Source: CAZIDL01 sp964537825
GTDB lineage: Bacteria; Bacteroidota; Bacteroidia; Flavobacteriales_D; CAYVSK01
DNA length: 47,655 nt
Reading direction: 5' to 3'
Assembly: GCA_964537825.1 (NCBI GenBank)
Contig: CAZIDL010000012.1
Location: 1 to 47,655 of the forward strand
This document shows positions 14,206 to 21,973 of the stretch, in pieces (the first letter of the stretch is position 1; each line of letters begins with the position of its first letter). Below the pieces are notes generated by a model. The model ran no database searches. It was given only the letters and a program-made list of their open reading frames with translations, and was not told the origin of the DNA. Position numbers and translations under genes: made by a program.

Positions 14206-16426
14206 GCTTCTTCATCTCGTTCTCATCGATGCGTTCGGCGGAATCAACCCCTTCGATGTTGCGGATCGTCCCGATCAAGCGGTCCAGGTGCGAGGTGTCC
14301 TTCACCATGACCTTCAAGAGCCCTTCGAAGACGCCGGCTTTGCTCTCAAAGCTGATCTTGTTCATGTTGACGTGGTTCTGGTCGGAGATAATGTCGGTGA
14401 TCTGGTTAACCATCCCCAGGCCGTCCAAACCGGTGATGCGGATCCCGGCGGTGAATTCGAGTTGCTCCTGGCTGGCCCACCGAGCCGAGATGATCCGTTG
14501 TCCGTGACGGGACATCAGTTCGGTCGCATTGGGACAATTGGTGCGGTGGATCTTGATGCCGTCGTTCGAGGTTATATAACCGAAGACATCATCCCCGGGA
14601 ATAGGCTCGCAACAGGGGGCGAGTTTGTAGTCGGTGTTGGTAAGGTCGTCCCCTATGATAAGGGTGTCTTTGGGATGGGGCTGCACGGCGGTCCGTTTCT
14701 CCTTGGCCACCTTTCCCTTTTCTTTTTTCTTCTCGGGTAGTTTGAGCCGCTTTCCCTCAACATCGAGTTCCTTGAGCCTTTTCAGGTCGATGGCTTCCTT
14801 TGCGATCCTGAAATAGAGTTCGTGCTCGTTCGGCACGTCGAAGAAGCGGACCAGCGTGCGAAGGTTCTCTTCATCGAAGGGGAGCTTCATATGATCGAGC
14901 TTCCGTTCCAGACGCTCTTTCCCTTCGAGCCCGGCTTTTTTCTTCTCTTTGTTGAGGGCGGTCTTGATCTTGGAGCGGGCCTTGGCCGTTACGACGTAAT
15001 GCAGCCAATCCTCTTTGGGCTTTTGGGACTTTGAAGTAAGGATCTCAACCTGATCACCACTGTTGAGGGGGTCATCGAGCGGAACGAGTCGCTGGTTCAC
15101 TTTGGCTCCCGTACAGTGCTCACCGATATCGGTGTGGATCTCGAAGGCCAGGTCAAGGGCGGTGGCCCCTGATGGAAGGGTTTTGAGCTCCCCTTTTGGT
15201 GTAAAGACGAAGATCTCGTCCGAAAAGAGATTGAGTTTGAGATCGTCCAGGAACTCGAGTGCATTGCTTTCCGGGTCTTCCAGTAGTTCGCGGACCCGCG
15301 TGAGCCAACGGTCGAGGTTGCCCTCTGAGGTCTTTTCCTCCTCCTTGTAGCGCCAATGTGCCGCATATCCCATTTCAGCCACTTCATCCATCCGTTTCGA
15401 ACGGATCTGCACTTCCACCCACTTTCCTGTAGGGCTCATGACCGTGGTATGGAGGGATTCGTACCCGTTGGCTTTCGGGGTGGAGATCCAATCGCGCAGG
15501 CGGTCCGGATTGGGTTTGTAATGGTCCGTAACGATGGAATAGACCTTCCAGCAATCCGCTTTTTCCGTTTCCGAGGGTGAATTGAGGATGATCCGGATGG
15601 CGAACAAGTCGTAGATCTCTTCGAAAGAGACCCCTTTGTTCCGGATCTTCTCGAAGATGGAATGGATGGATTTCGTCCGCGACTTGATCTGGAAATCGTA
15701 GCCTTCAGCAAGAAGGTCCTCCTTTATCGGACGGATGAAGCGATTGATGAAGCGGGCACGGACCTCTTTACCTTTTTTCAGTTTTTGACGGATCCGCTCG
15801 TATTCTTCAGGTTCCTTGAATTTCAGTGCCAGATCCTCCAATTCGGTCTTGACGCTGTAAAGACCAAGGCGGTGGGCAAGAGGGGCATAGAGGAATTCGG
15901 TCTCCGAAGCGATCTTGAGCTGCTTCTCACGCTTCATCGAATCCAAGGTCCGCATGTTGTGGAGCCGGTCCGAAAGTTTGATCAGGATCACCCGGACATC
16001 CTCGCTCAGGGAAAGGAGCATCTTCCGGAAGTTCTCCGCCTGTGGGGACTGATGCTGATCGAAACTTCCGGGGATCTTGGTGAGTCCGTCGATGATCGTT
16101 GCCACCTTCTCACCGAACTCGCTTCGGATGGTCGCCAGATCGATGCTCGTATCCTCGACCGTATCGTGAAGGAGCGCAGCAACGATGGAGGTTGTGCCCA
16201 ACTTCATCTCTTCGGCCACGATCCGGGCAACAGCTATGGGATGAAAGATATAGGGTTCCCCGGAACGGCGGCGCATGTCCGAATGAGCCTCCAACGCCGT
16301 ATTGAAGGCCTTACGGATCCAACGGCGATCTTTCGTGGAATTGGAATGCTGACTTGCCCGTAGCAGCCCCCGGTAGCGATTCAGGATCTGCCGCTTTTCT
16401 TCTTCGCTGCTTTCCTTGACCTCCAT
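14195..16426 (-). CDS. spoT: Bifunctional (p)ppGpp synthetase/hydrolase
   Basis: The 743-residue Rel/SpoT protein makes and degrades the alarmone (p)ppGpp. The HD hydrolase domain has H62 (FHPIAVARI), HD at 87-88 in HDTVEDTSI, and LSDRLHNMRT (151-160). The synthetase follows (SRTKSIHSIFEKI, DLFAIRII, PKANGYESLHTTV, VEVQIRS). Then come a TGS domain (about 400-460), a CCxPIPGD zinc-finger-like region and a C-terminal ACT domain (GLGMVNQITDIISDQNHVNM). Hydrolase motifs are intact, so it is bifunctional. AAGGAGG lies 9 nt before the ATG, a strong Shine-Dalgarno for this phylum. Confidence 0.96.
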   Translation of the reverse strand: MEVKESSEEEKRQILNRYRGLLRASQHSNSTKDRRWIRKAFNTALEAHSDMRRRSGEPYIFHPIAVARIVAEEMKLGTTSIVAALLHDTVEDTSIDLATIRSEFGEKVATIIDGLTKIPGSFDQHQSPQAENFRKMLLSLSEDVRVILIKLSDRLHNMRTLDSMKREKQLKIASETEFLYAPLAHRLGLYSVKTELEDLALKFKEPEEYERIRQKLKKGKEVRARFINRFIRPIKEDLLAEGYDFQIKSRTKSIHSIFEKIRNKGVSFEEIYDLFAIRIILNSPSETEKADCWKVYSIVTDHYKPNPDRLRDWISTPKANGYESLHTTVMSPTGKWVEVQIRSKRMDEVAEMGYAAHWRYKEEEKTSEGNLDRWLTRVRELLEDPESNALEFLDDLKLNLFSDEIFVFTPKGELKTLPSGATALDLAFEIHTDIGEHCTGAKVNQRLVPLDDPLNSGDQVEILTSKSQKPKEDWLHYVVTAKARSKIKTALNKEKKKAGLEGKERLERKLDHMKLPFDEENLRTLVRFFDVPNEHELYFRIAKEAIDLKRLKELDVEGKRLKLPEKKKEKGKVAKEKRTAVQPHPKDTLIIGDDLTNTDYKLAPCCEPIPGDDVFGYITSNDGIKIHRTNCPNATELMSRHGQRIISARWASQEQLEFTAGIRITGLDGLGMVNQITDIISDQNHVNMNKISFESKAGVFEGLLKVMVKDTSHLDRLIGTIRNIEGVDSAERIDENEMKKHEA

Positions 16427-16512
16427 CAGGATCCTCCTTTTTTTAGTTGGGACAAAATATAAGGCGTTTCGTTCAGTATTTGGCCGCAGCGCCCTTCTTC
16501 AGAGAAATTTCG

Positions 16513-16520
16513 TAAACTTG
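16513..16520 (+). promoter_or_regulatory. -7-like box 7 nt from the lgt ATG
   Basis: TAAACTTG (one change from TAnnTTTG) is separated from ATG 16528 by seven bases, repeating the close promoter-to-ATG spacing seen elsewhere in the window. Confidence 0.4.
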
Positions 16521-16527
16521 GTCCTTC

Positions 16528-17340
16528 ATGCCACTCCCGCTCCATATCGATTGGACGGTGAACCCCAACCTTATCGAGGATCCGATCACGATCCGCTGGT
16601 ACGGGGTCTTATTCGCCCTTGCTTTTCTTCTCGGGCACAAGATCCTTTCGCGCATTTTCCATAATGAGGGAGTATCGGAAAAACAACTCGATCAAGTCCT
16701 CATTTACACCATGATCGGGACGATCATCGGGGCCCGACTGGGCCATGTCTTTTTTTACGACTGGGCTTATTATTCGAAGAACCTGATGGAGATCCCCCAA
16801 GTTTGGGAAGGCGGTTTGGCTAGCCACGGTGGTGCGGTTGGGATCATACTGGCTTTGTGGATCTTTTCCAAAAAGGTGAGCAAGAAGCCCTTACTCTGGA
16901 TCCTGGACCGGGTGGTCACTTCGGTGGCTTTAGGGGGAGCTTTCATCCGTATCGGGAACCTGATGAACCACGAGATCGTGGGAGCACCGACAGAACTTCC
17001 ATGGGCTTTCGTTTTTCATCGTTTGGACGATGTTCCGCGTCATCCGAGTCAGATCTACGAGGCCCTGGCCTATCTGGCCATATTCGGGGTCCTTTTCTAT
17101 ATGTATTGGCGAAAAGATGCTTATAAGAAGCAAGGCCTCCTCCTTGGGAGCTTTTTGTTCCTCGTTTTCACGGCCCGCTTCTTTATCGAATTCGTGAAAA
17201 GGCACCAGACCCTTGCTCCTGATGCTTTTCTGAGCATGGGACAATGGTTGAGCATTCCCTTCATACTCATAGGGGCTTATCTTATCCTTAGAGGACGAAG
17301 CATGGAGGCTGAAGAGCCTGAAAAAAGCAGTTCTTCTTAA
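16528..17340 (+). CDS. lgt: Prolipoprotein diacylglyceryl transferase
   Basis: This 270-residue inner-membrane enzyme transfers diacylglycerol to the lipobox Cys of prolipoproteins. It has about seven membrane helices. Signatures are GARLGH with Arg70, GGLASHGG (95-102), the Lgt motif IRIGNLMNHE with Arg141, Asn144 and Glu149, RHPSQIYEA (171-179) and ARFFIEFVKRHQ near the end. It would process the many lipoproteins in this window. A universal stress protein follows 20 nt downstream and probably shares the transcript. Confidence 0.96.
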   Translation: MPLPLHIDWTVNPNLIEDPITIRWYGVLFALAFLLGHKILSRIFHNEGVSEKQLDQVLIYTMIGTIIGARLGHVFFYDWAYYSKNLMEIPQVWEGGLASHGGAVGIILALWIFSKKVSKKPLLWILDRVVTSVALGGAFIRIGNLMNHEIVGAPTELPWAFVFHRLDDVPRHPSQIYEALAYLAIFGVLFYMYWRKDAYKKQGLLLGSFLFLVFTARFFIEFVKRHQTLAPDAFLSMGQWLSIPFILIGAYLILRGRSMEAEEPEKSSSS

Positions 17341-17360
17341 GACCTATAAAGGAACCATTT

Positions 17361-18203
17361 ATGGAACGCATTCTGATCCCGACCGATTTCTCCGACATGG
17401 CCCAAAACGCTTTGAGTTACGGCGTAGAGTTGGCCCGACGTTCCGGGGCACGGATCACGGTAATGCATTCCGTGCAGAAACCGATGGTCCCTCCCCAGGG
17501 GCCTGTCCGGGATCTTTCGCAGATCCCGAAGGAGGATGAGACCAGTATCGCCCTATGGCAGGAATTGGAAGGGGTAACGAGCTGGATCCGCGAGGGGCGC
17601 CCTGAGATCGAAAAGGTGAGCCAACGGATGCCAAGCGGGTTACCGGGTGATGAGATCCTTAAAACCGTTGAAGAGGAAGGGAACGATCTCATCGTTATGG
17701 GAACGAAAGGTGAAAAAGGCTTCAGCGACACCCTTATGGGCACCACTGCGGCCAACGTGCTTCAGAAAGCCCCATGCGATGTGTTGCTGGTGCCGGAGAA
17801 TGCGAGTTTCAAGAAATTGGAGCGGGTGGCATATGCCAGCGGCCTCAACGAAAAGGATCCCCTTGCCCTTGAAAGGCTCTTCGATCTTCTAAAAGATCAC
17901 CCTGCGGTCACGGTGGATGTGGTCCATGTACTACGAAAAGGGGAAGAGGTGGACGAAGAACGATCGCAAAACTTTTTGAAAGGGCTCAAGGACAAAGGAT
18001 TATCGGAAAAGGTCACCTTTGAAAAGCGGGAAGGGAAACGGTTGGAGGAAGTTCTTGATGGTTTTATTCAAGAAAAGGGGATCGATCTTCTGGCGATGTT
18101 GAACGAAAGCCGGAATTTTCTCCAACGCTTTTTTCACAACAGCAAGAGCAAAAAGATGGCCTTTCACACCGCTATACCATTGCTCGTTATCCACGCCAAA
18201 TAA
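17361..18203 (+). CDS. Tandem universal stress protein
   Basis: The 280-residue protein has two UspA domains. The first (about 1-150) begins RILIPTDFSDMAQNAL and carries the nucleotide-binding motif GTKGEKGFSDTLMGTTAANVL with the Gly-x2-Gly-x9-Gly-like pattern. The second (about 151-280) is degenerate, keeping VDVVHVL, DLLAMLNESRNFLQRFFHNS and PLLVIH. AAAGGAA lies upstream of the ATG. It runs convergently into the HAD gene with only 6 nt between stops, so no separate terminator fits there. Confidence 0.9.
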   Translation: MERILIPTDFSDMAQNALSYGVELARRSGARITVMHSVQKPMVPPQGPVRDLSQIPKEDETSIALWQELEGVTSWIREGRPEIEKVSQRMPSGLPGDEILKTVEEEGNDLIVMGTKGEKGFSDTLMGTTAANVLQKAPCDVLLVPENASFKKLERVAYASGLNEKDPLALERLFDLLKDHPAVTVDVVHVLRKGEEVDEERSQNFLKGLKDKGLSEKVTFEKREGKRLEEVLDGFIQEKGIDLLAMLNESRNFLQRFFHNSKSKKMAFHTAIPLLVIHAK

Positions 18204-18209
18204 GGAGAA

Positions 18210-18707
18210 CTAGGGGTTAAAGACCTTTTTGACCCTTTGCCAGAAGGAGAGTTCGCGGTAATTGTAATGGGCAGCAGGGTCCGTTAACTGGGGGTTCAGC
18301 TCCCCGGACTCCGGATGAAGGGTCTGCCATACCCTGCTCCAACCAGGGAAGCCCCCCAAGTTCCGATCATCGATATAAACGTCCGCAAGGATCTTTCTGC
18401 TGCTCATATCCTCGTACTGCTCTTCTGGGTAATTCTTGTTCACGGCATAGAATTCCACGCCGTTCTCCCGACAGTATTCCACGGCATCCTCTAAGTATTC
18501 CCCTTCCCTGAAAGTCCAGAGGATCAGTTTATGCCCTTTTTTGCGGAGGGCTTTTAGAGTATCGAAGGCGAAGAGCATCTCCTTGCCGATGTTCGGATAG
18601 GCGTGTTCCACGATCGTTCCGTCGAAATCCACTGCGATCGTGAGTCCTTCTTCCTGAATGAAGTTCGAATTCGGGTCCGTCATCGGGTCTTTGGGATCCT
18701 CCTCCAT
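18210..18707 (-). CDS. HAD-family phosphatase, BT_0820-like
   Basis: The product of 165 residues has the HAD nucleophile motif DFDGT (27-31), the motif II region LILWTFREGEYLEDAVEYC and the motif IV segment ADVYIDDRNLGG. It lacks a large cap, matching small Bacteroidota HAD phosphatases of the BT_0820 type. The C-terminus NYRELSFWQRVKKVF is helical. The start could also be ATG 18683. A TAAATTCG -7-like box lies 18 nt upstream of 18707. Confidence 0.82.
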   Translation of the reverse strand: MEEDPKDPMTDPNSNFIQEEGLTIAVDFDGTIVEHAYPNIGKEMLFAFDTLKALRKKGHKLILWTFREGEYLEDAVEYCRENGVEFYAVNKNYPEEQYEDMSSRKILADVYIDDRNLGGFPGWSRVWQTLHPESGELNPQLTDPAAHYNYRELSFWQRVKKVFNP

Positions 18708-18725
18708 TCCTTGCTACTTTTCGAG

Positions 18726-18733
18726 CGAATTTA
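18726..18733 (-). promoter_or_regulatory. -7-like box for the HAD gene
   Basis: TAAATTCG on the minus strand has one change from TAnnTTTG and sits 18 nt before ATG 18707, in the short gap after the DUF3108 gene. Confidence 0.35.
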
Positions 18734-19537
18734 AGGATCGATGCTTCCTTCCATCCCCACTAGTTTCACTTTAACCCTTCCGACGATGATCTCGGTCTCC
18801 ACATAAACGGGGATCTTCCGCGCGTCATCGGTCACTAATACTTTCATCCGATCTCCTTCTTTGAAGATGGAGCCTTTGATCAGTTCCGGCTCGATGTAGT
18901 GACAGGTGAGCGAGCTTCCGTTCGGGCCTTCACACGGCTTTTTTCCCCGATAAATGAAGTGAGTGGATTGCGGGTCATCGCCCAGAACGAGATCGATATG
19001 GACACTATCATTTTTACTTAAGGGTTCCAGGTCCATGGATCGGCACCGGTAAACGGCGGTGAGGACATCCAGAGCGTTTGGAGGAAGCGGTATGCTGTCC
19101 ACCTTTTGAGAGCGACTCCCTTTGCGATAGACCATCTTTTTTTCATGGTCGAAGCGATAGTACTCGGAGTAGATGTTACCCCCTTCCCGAACGTTGCGGG
19201 AAAAGTGTATCGATTCAATGTCGTCCCATGTGGCATGTGAACGGTAGATGTCCCTTACTTTGAAGATACGGTCGTAAAAGGAAAGGGTCCAACCTTTTGC
19301 CTGGAATTCATAACAAGGGTGGTGGTTCGGACAAGTGTCTCTGGAAACGGTGAAATCCACGCGGCCCACCTTGGTCCAGATACCGGCCAGTCGGTACTTT
19401 ACTTTATAGGAAAGGCGTTCTCCGGCTTGAAAGGCTTTATCCTTGATGCGTAAAGGGTCCTCCGATTGGGTGAAGGAAGAAAGGTGAAGAAGCTGCAGCG
19501 GAAGGACCATGAAAAAAGCCTTCCACGCTAAATGCAT
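18731..19537 (-). CDS. Secreted DUF3108 protein
   Basis: The 268-residue exported protein has a signal peptide (KAFFMVLPLQLLHLSSFTQ) and then the DUF3108 domain: FQAGERLSYKVKYRLAGIWTKVGRVDFTV at the start, FRVxD-type strand FKVRDIYRSH, and RKIPVYVETEIIVGRVKVKLV at the end. The family is periplasmic, largely beta, function unknown. ATG 19537 is used here; an in-frame TTG at 19576 would overlap the DUF1573 stop and add KKIGPFLKKPF. The choice matters because ATG 19537 lies in the loop of a terminator-like hairpin. Confidence 0.78.
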   Translation of the reverse strand: MHLAWKAFFMVLPLQLLHLSSFTQSEDPLRIKDKAFQAGERLSYKVKYRLAGIWTKVGRVDFTVSRDTCPNHHPCYEFQAKGWTLSFYDRIFKVRDIYRSHATWDDIESIHFSRNVREGGNIYSEYYRFDHEKKMVYRKGSRSQKVDSIPLPPNALDVLTAVYRCRSMDLEPLSKNDSVHIDLVLGDDPQSTHFIYRGKKPCEGPNGSSLTCHYIEPELIKGSIFKEGDRMKVLVTDDARKIPVYVETEIIVGRVKVKLVGMEGSIDP

Positions 19538-19549
19538 GAAAGGCTTTTT
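19512..19549 (-). terminator. Terminator-like hairpin around a start codon
   Basis: A perfect 10-bp inverted repeat, AAAAAGCCTT (19549-19540 on the minus strand) and AAGGCTTTTT (19522-19513), encloses a 17-nt loop and ends in a T run. It lies 24-61 nt after the DUF1573 stop and spans the likely DUF3108 ATG (19537). It could be an attenuating terminator or a translation-control hairpin; the A/T-rich arms with a 3-bp GC core make it moderate in strength. Confidence 0.5.
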
Positions 19550-19572
19550 CAAGAACGGTCCGATCTTTTTTA

Positions 19573-20154
19573 TCAACTAGCGGGCTCTACGTTCGCCCGG
19601 ATCTTGAGCTTTTTCTTTCGGGGCTGGGTATTGCCCGTGAGCGTGACCGAGTTGGTCTGCTTCCCTTTGATCCGCTTCGAGGGATTGTAGCTTACGGTGA
19701 TCTTGCCGCTCTCACCCGGTGCGATGGGTTTTTTGGGGTAACTGGGGACCGTACAACCGCAGGAGCCTTTGGCGTTCTGGATCACGTAGGGCTTATCCCC
19801 GGTGTTCTTAAAACTGAATTTTTTACTGACCTTGCTTCCCGCTTTAACTTTGCCAAAATCGTGCTCGACCTTTTCGAACTCGATCTTAGTGGGTGGGTTC
19901 TGCGGTTTCTGTTGCTTATTGGCCTTTTGGGGATCTTGTTTTTTATTCCCTCCCTTGTTACGGTTCTTGCCTCTATCGAGCTTGGTGCTCGTCACGTTGC
20001 TCTGCTCTTTCTTTTGACTGACGTTGGCCTTTCCATTCGTGGCAGCATCGCCTTCGCTCGATCCGCTACCGCCACCCATCCCGATCATGACCGTATTAAC
20101 GGCTGTCAGGACCGTGACGACGGCCAGTAAAGTTGTATTGATCCGTTGGTCCAT
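19573..20154 (-). CDS. DUF1573 protein
   Basis: This 193-residue protein has an N-terminal membrane anchor (about 7-26), a low-complexity Gln/Lys/Asn linker (about 50-90, rich in QKANKQQKPQNPP) and a C-terminal DUF1573 immunoglobulin-like domain. That domain shows HDFGKVKAGSKVSKKFSFKNTG, SCGCTVPSYPKKPIAPGESGKI and a closing strand LKIRANV. The CGCT cysteine pair is characteristic. The family is exported and of unknown function. A TAATTTTG box lies 17 nt upstream. Confidence 0.88.
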   Translation of the reverse strand: MDQRINTTLLAVVTVLTAVNTVMIGMGGGSGSSEGDAATNGKANVSQKKEQSNVTSTKLDRGKNRNKGGNKKQDPQKANKQQKPQNPPTKIEFEKVEHDFGKVKAGSKVSKKFSFKNTGDKPYVIQNAKGSCGCTVPSYPKKPIAPGESGKITVSYNPSKRIKGKQTNSVTLTGNTQPRKKKLKIRANVEPAS

Positions 20155-20171
20155 GGTCTTCTTTCTTTGGT

Positions 20172-20179
20172 CTCAAAAT
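20172..20179 (-). promoter_or_regulatory. -7 box for the DUF1573 gene
   Basis: TAATTTTG on the minus strand matches TAnnTTTG exactly and ends 17 nt before ATG 20154. Confidence 0.45.
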
Positions 20180-20195
20180 TAATGGATCGAGGGGA

Positions 20196-21848
20196 TCAGC
20201 GGGTATCCGCCAAGTCCATTTTCTCGAAGGTACCGTCCTTCAGCACCTCGATAGCCCTTTCATAGGAAGGGCGCAGGGGATTGTAGATACGGAAGTAAGC
20301 TTCCCGCCCCCAGATGTTCTGGGCGATCATGCTCTTCAATTGGGTTTTGATGTAACGCTCCGAGCGCTCATATCCTTTCTTATCGAATTCCAGATCCTTT
20401 TTCTTGCCCATCTCGATCATCCGATCCGTCAGCTCTTTTTCTACTTCATAGTTCGCTGCGAAGCCTTTAGCGCCCTCGTATTTATCCTTGAAAGCCTTTC
20501 GCTTTTTATCTGCATAATTGAGAGCGAGCTCATTGAGAACGCCTTTCCGGTTCAGTTGCTGGAAATAATCCGAATTTCCGGTGGTATCGTAAGGAACGAA
20601 AACGTCAGGGATGATCCCTCCTCCCCCGTAGACGGTCCGTTCTTTGATACGGGTCTTGTAGCGGAGCGAGTCCGCGATGTCGATGCTGTCCATATGAAAG
20701 ACCTCTCCGGATTGCCATCGCTCGTACTTTTCCTTGGCATAGGACTTTCTGTCCCCTTTTTCATAGGGTTTTTGGATACATCGCCCTGAAGGGGTGTGAT
20801 AGCGGGATATCGTAAGGCGGACCACCGAACTGTCGGGTAGGTCGATCGGTCGTTGGACCAAGCCTTTCCCAAAACTCCGGCGTCCAACGATAACGCCGCG
20901 ATCCCAGTCCTGAACAGCTCCCGCAACGATCTCGCTGGCCGAGGCTGAACTTTCATCGACCATAACGACCAATTTCCCATCCTCGAACGTCCCTTTGCTG
21001 GTTGCCCGACGTTCTTGGCGGGGAAAGGCTCTACCTTCCGTATAAACGACCAGTCGGTCCTTTTCGAGGAACTGGTCGGCCATTTTGATGGCGGTTTTCA
21101 GATAGCCCCCTCCGTTGCCCTGGAGGTCCAGTACAAGGTCTTTCATTCCCTTCTTCTTCAATTCCTTCATGGCCTTGTTGAACTCCTTCATCGTCCGGTT
21201 CGAGAATCGGCTCACCTTGATGTAACCGACGTCGGGTTCAGCCATATAGCTCGCCTCGACACTTCGGATCGGGATCTCGTCCCTTACGATCTCGTAATGG
21301 ATCAGCTCGGGTTCGCCTTTTCGGTAGATCCCGACTTCGACCGTTGTACCCTTTTCTCCCAAAAGCCGATCCCGGACCCCGGTGTTCGTGATCCCGATGC
21401 CGGCCACGTTCTCCCCTTCGATCTTCACGATCTTATCCCCGGCCTGGATACCGAGCTTTTCAGAAGGCCCTCCGGGAATGGGGTTCACGACGAGAATGGT
21501 ATCGTTGAGAATGTCGAAGCGGATCCCGATGCCATCGAAATTGCCTTCGAGGGGTTGCCGCATCTTCTTCACCTCTTCTTCAGGGATGTAAACGGAATGC
21601 GGATCCAGTTCCTTGAGCATCGCTTTGATCGCGGTCTCAGTCAGTTCAGCTGAGTTGATCGAGTCCACATAGGCGTTCTCGAGATGGTAGAGGAGCGTGT
21701 GGAATTTCTCCGTGGTAGCCGCGTCATTGTTAATGCCATTACCTCCATTCTGCCCTAGGAGCGAGGCTGTTAAGAGGATAAAGGCGATAAGGGTCCCCAG
21801 CGGTTTGAAAAAGAAAGTTCGCGCTTCCATGGTTCTGATCATGTCCAT
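20196..21848 (-). CDS. C-terminal processing peptidase (S41)
   Basis: The 550-residue exported protease has a signal peptide (TLIAFILLTASLLG), a helical N-terminal region, a PDZ domain (about 100-190, GIGIRFDI, GGPSEKLGIQAGDKIVKI) and the S41 catalytic core. The Ser lies in ESSASASE (299-306) and the general-base Lys328 in RSFGKGLVQ. The NGGGYL loop at 245-250 is the family's substrate strand. It cleaves C-termini of envelope proteins. Three in-frame ATGs (21848, 21842, 21830) precede the signal peptide, and the exact one is uncertain. A TAGCTTTG box is about 48 nt upstream of 21848. Confidence 0.93.
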   Translation of the reverse strand: MDMIRTMEARTFFFKPLGTLIAFILLTASLLGQNGGNGINNDAATTEKFHTLLYHLENAYVDSINSAELTETAIKAMLKELDPHSVYIPEEEVKKMRQPLEGNFDGIGIRFDILNDTILVVNPIPGGPSEKLGIQAGDKIVKIEGENVAGIGITNTGVRDRLLGEKGTTVEVGIYRKGEPELIHYEIVRDEIPIRSVEASYMAEPDVGYIKVSRFSNRTMKEFNKAMKELKKKGMKDLVLDLQGNGGGYLKTAIKMADQFLEKDRLVVYTEGRAFPRQERRATSKGTFEDGKLVVMVDESSASASEIVAGAVQDWDRGVIVGRRSFGKGLVQRPIDLPDSSVVRLTISRYHTPSGRCIQKPYEKGDRKSYAKEKYERWQSGEVFHMDSIDIADSLRYKTRIKERTVYGGGGIIPDVFVPYDTTGNSDYFQQLNRKGVLNELALNYADKKRKAFKDKYEGAKGFAANYEVEKELTDRMIEMGKKKDLEFDKKGYERSERYIKTQLKSMIAQNIWGREAYFRIYNPLRPSYERAIEVLKDGTFEKMDLADTR

Positions 21849-21896
21849 TCTTTAACGGAGAATAGTCGCATTTGTTCCCAATATCTGATCCGCGAT

Positions 21897-21904
21897 CAAA
21901 GCTA
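21897..21904 (-). promoter_or_regulatory. -7 box for the S41 peptidase gene
   Basis: TAGCTTTG on the minus strand matches TAnnTTTG exactly, leaving a leader of roughly 43 nt before ATG 21848. It lies in the region divergent to comEC. Confidence 0.45.
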
Positions 21905-21973
21905 CACATCCGCAAATTCCTGAGCAAGCGTTCCGTCCGATGCTGTTGACGATCCTGATCGGAGCTTTGGGGT

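Noticed and set aside
15662..16363. Plus-strand 233-codon frame over spoT
   Set aside because: Shadow of spoT. It contains no membrane or catalytic signature and no promoter near its start.
21015..21653. Plus-strand 212-codon frame over the S41 peptidase
   Set aside because: Shadow of a peptidase gene with complete catalytic motifs.
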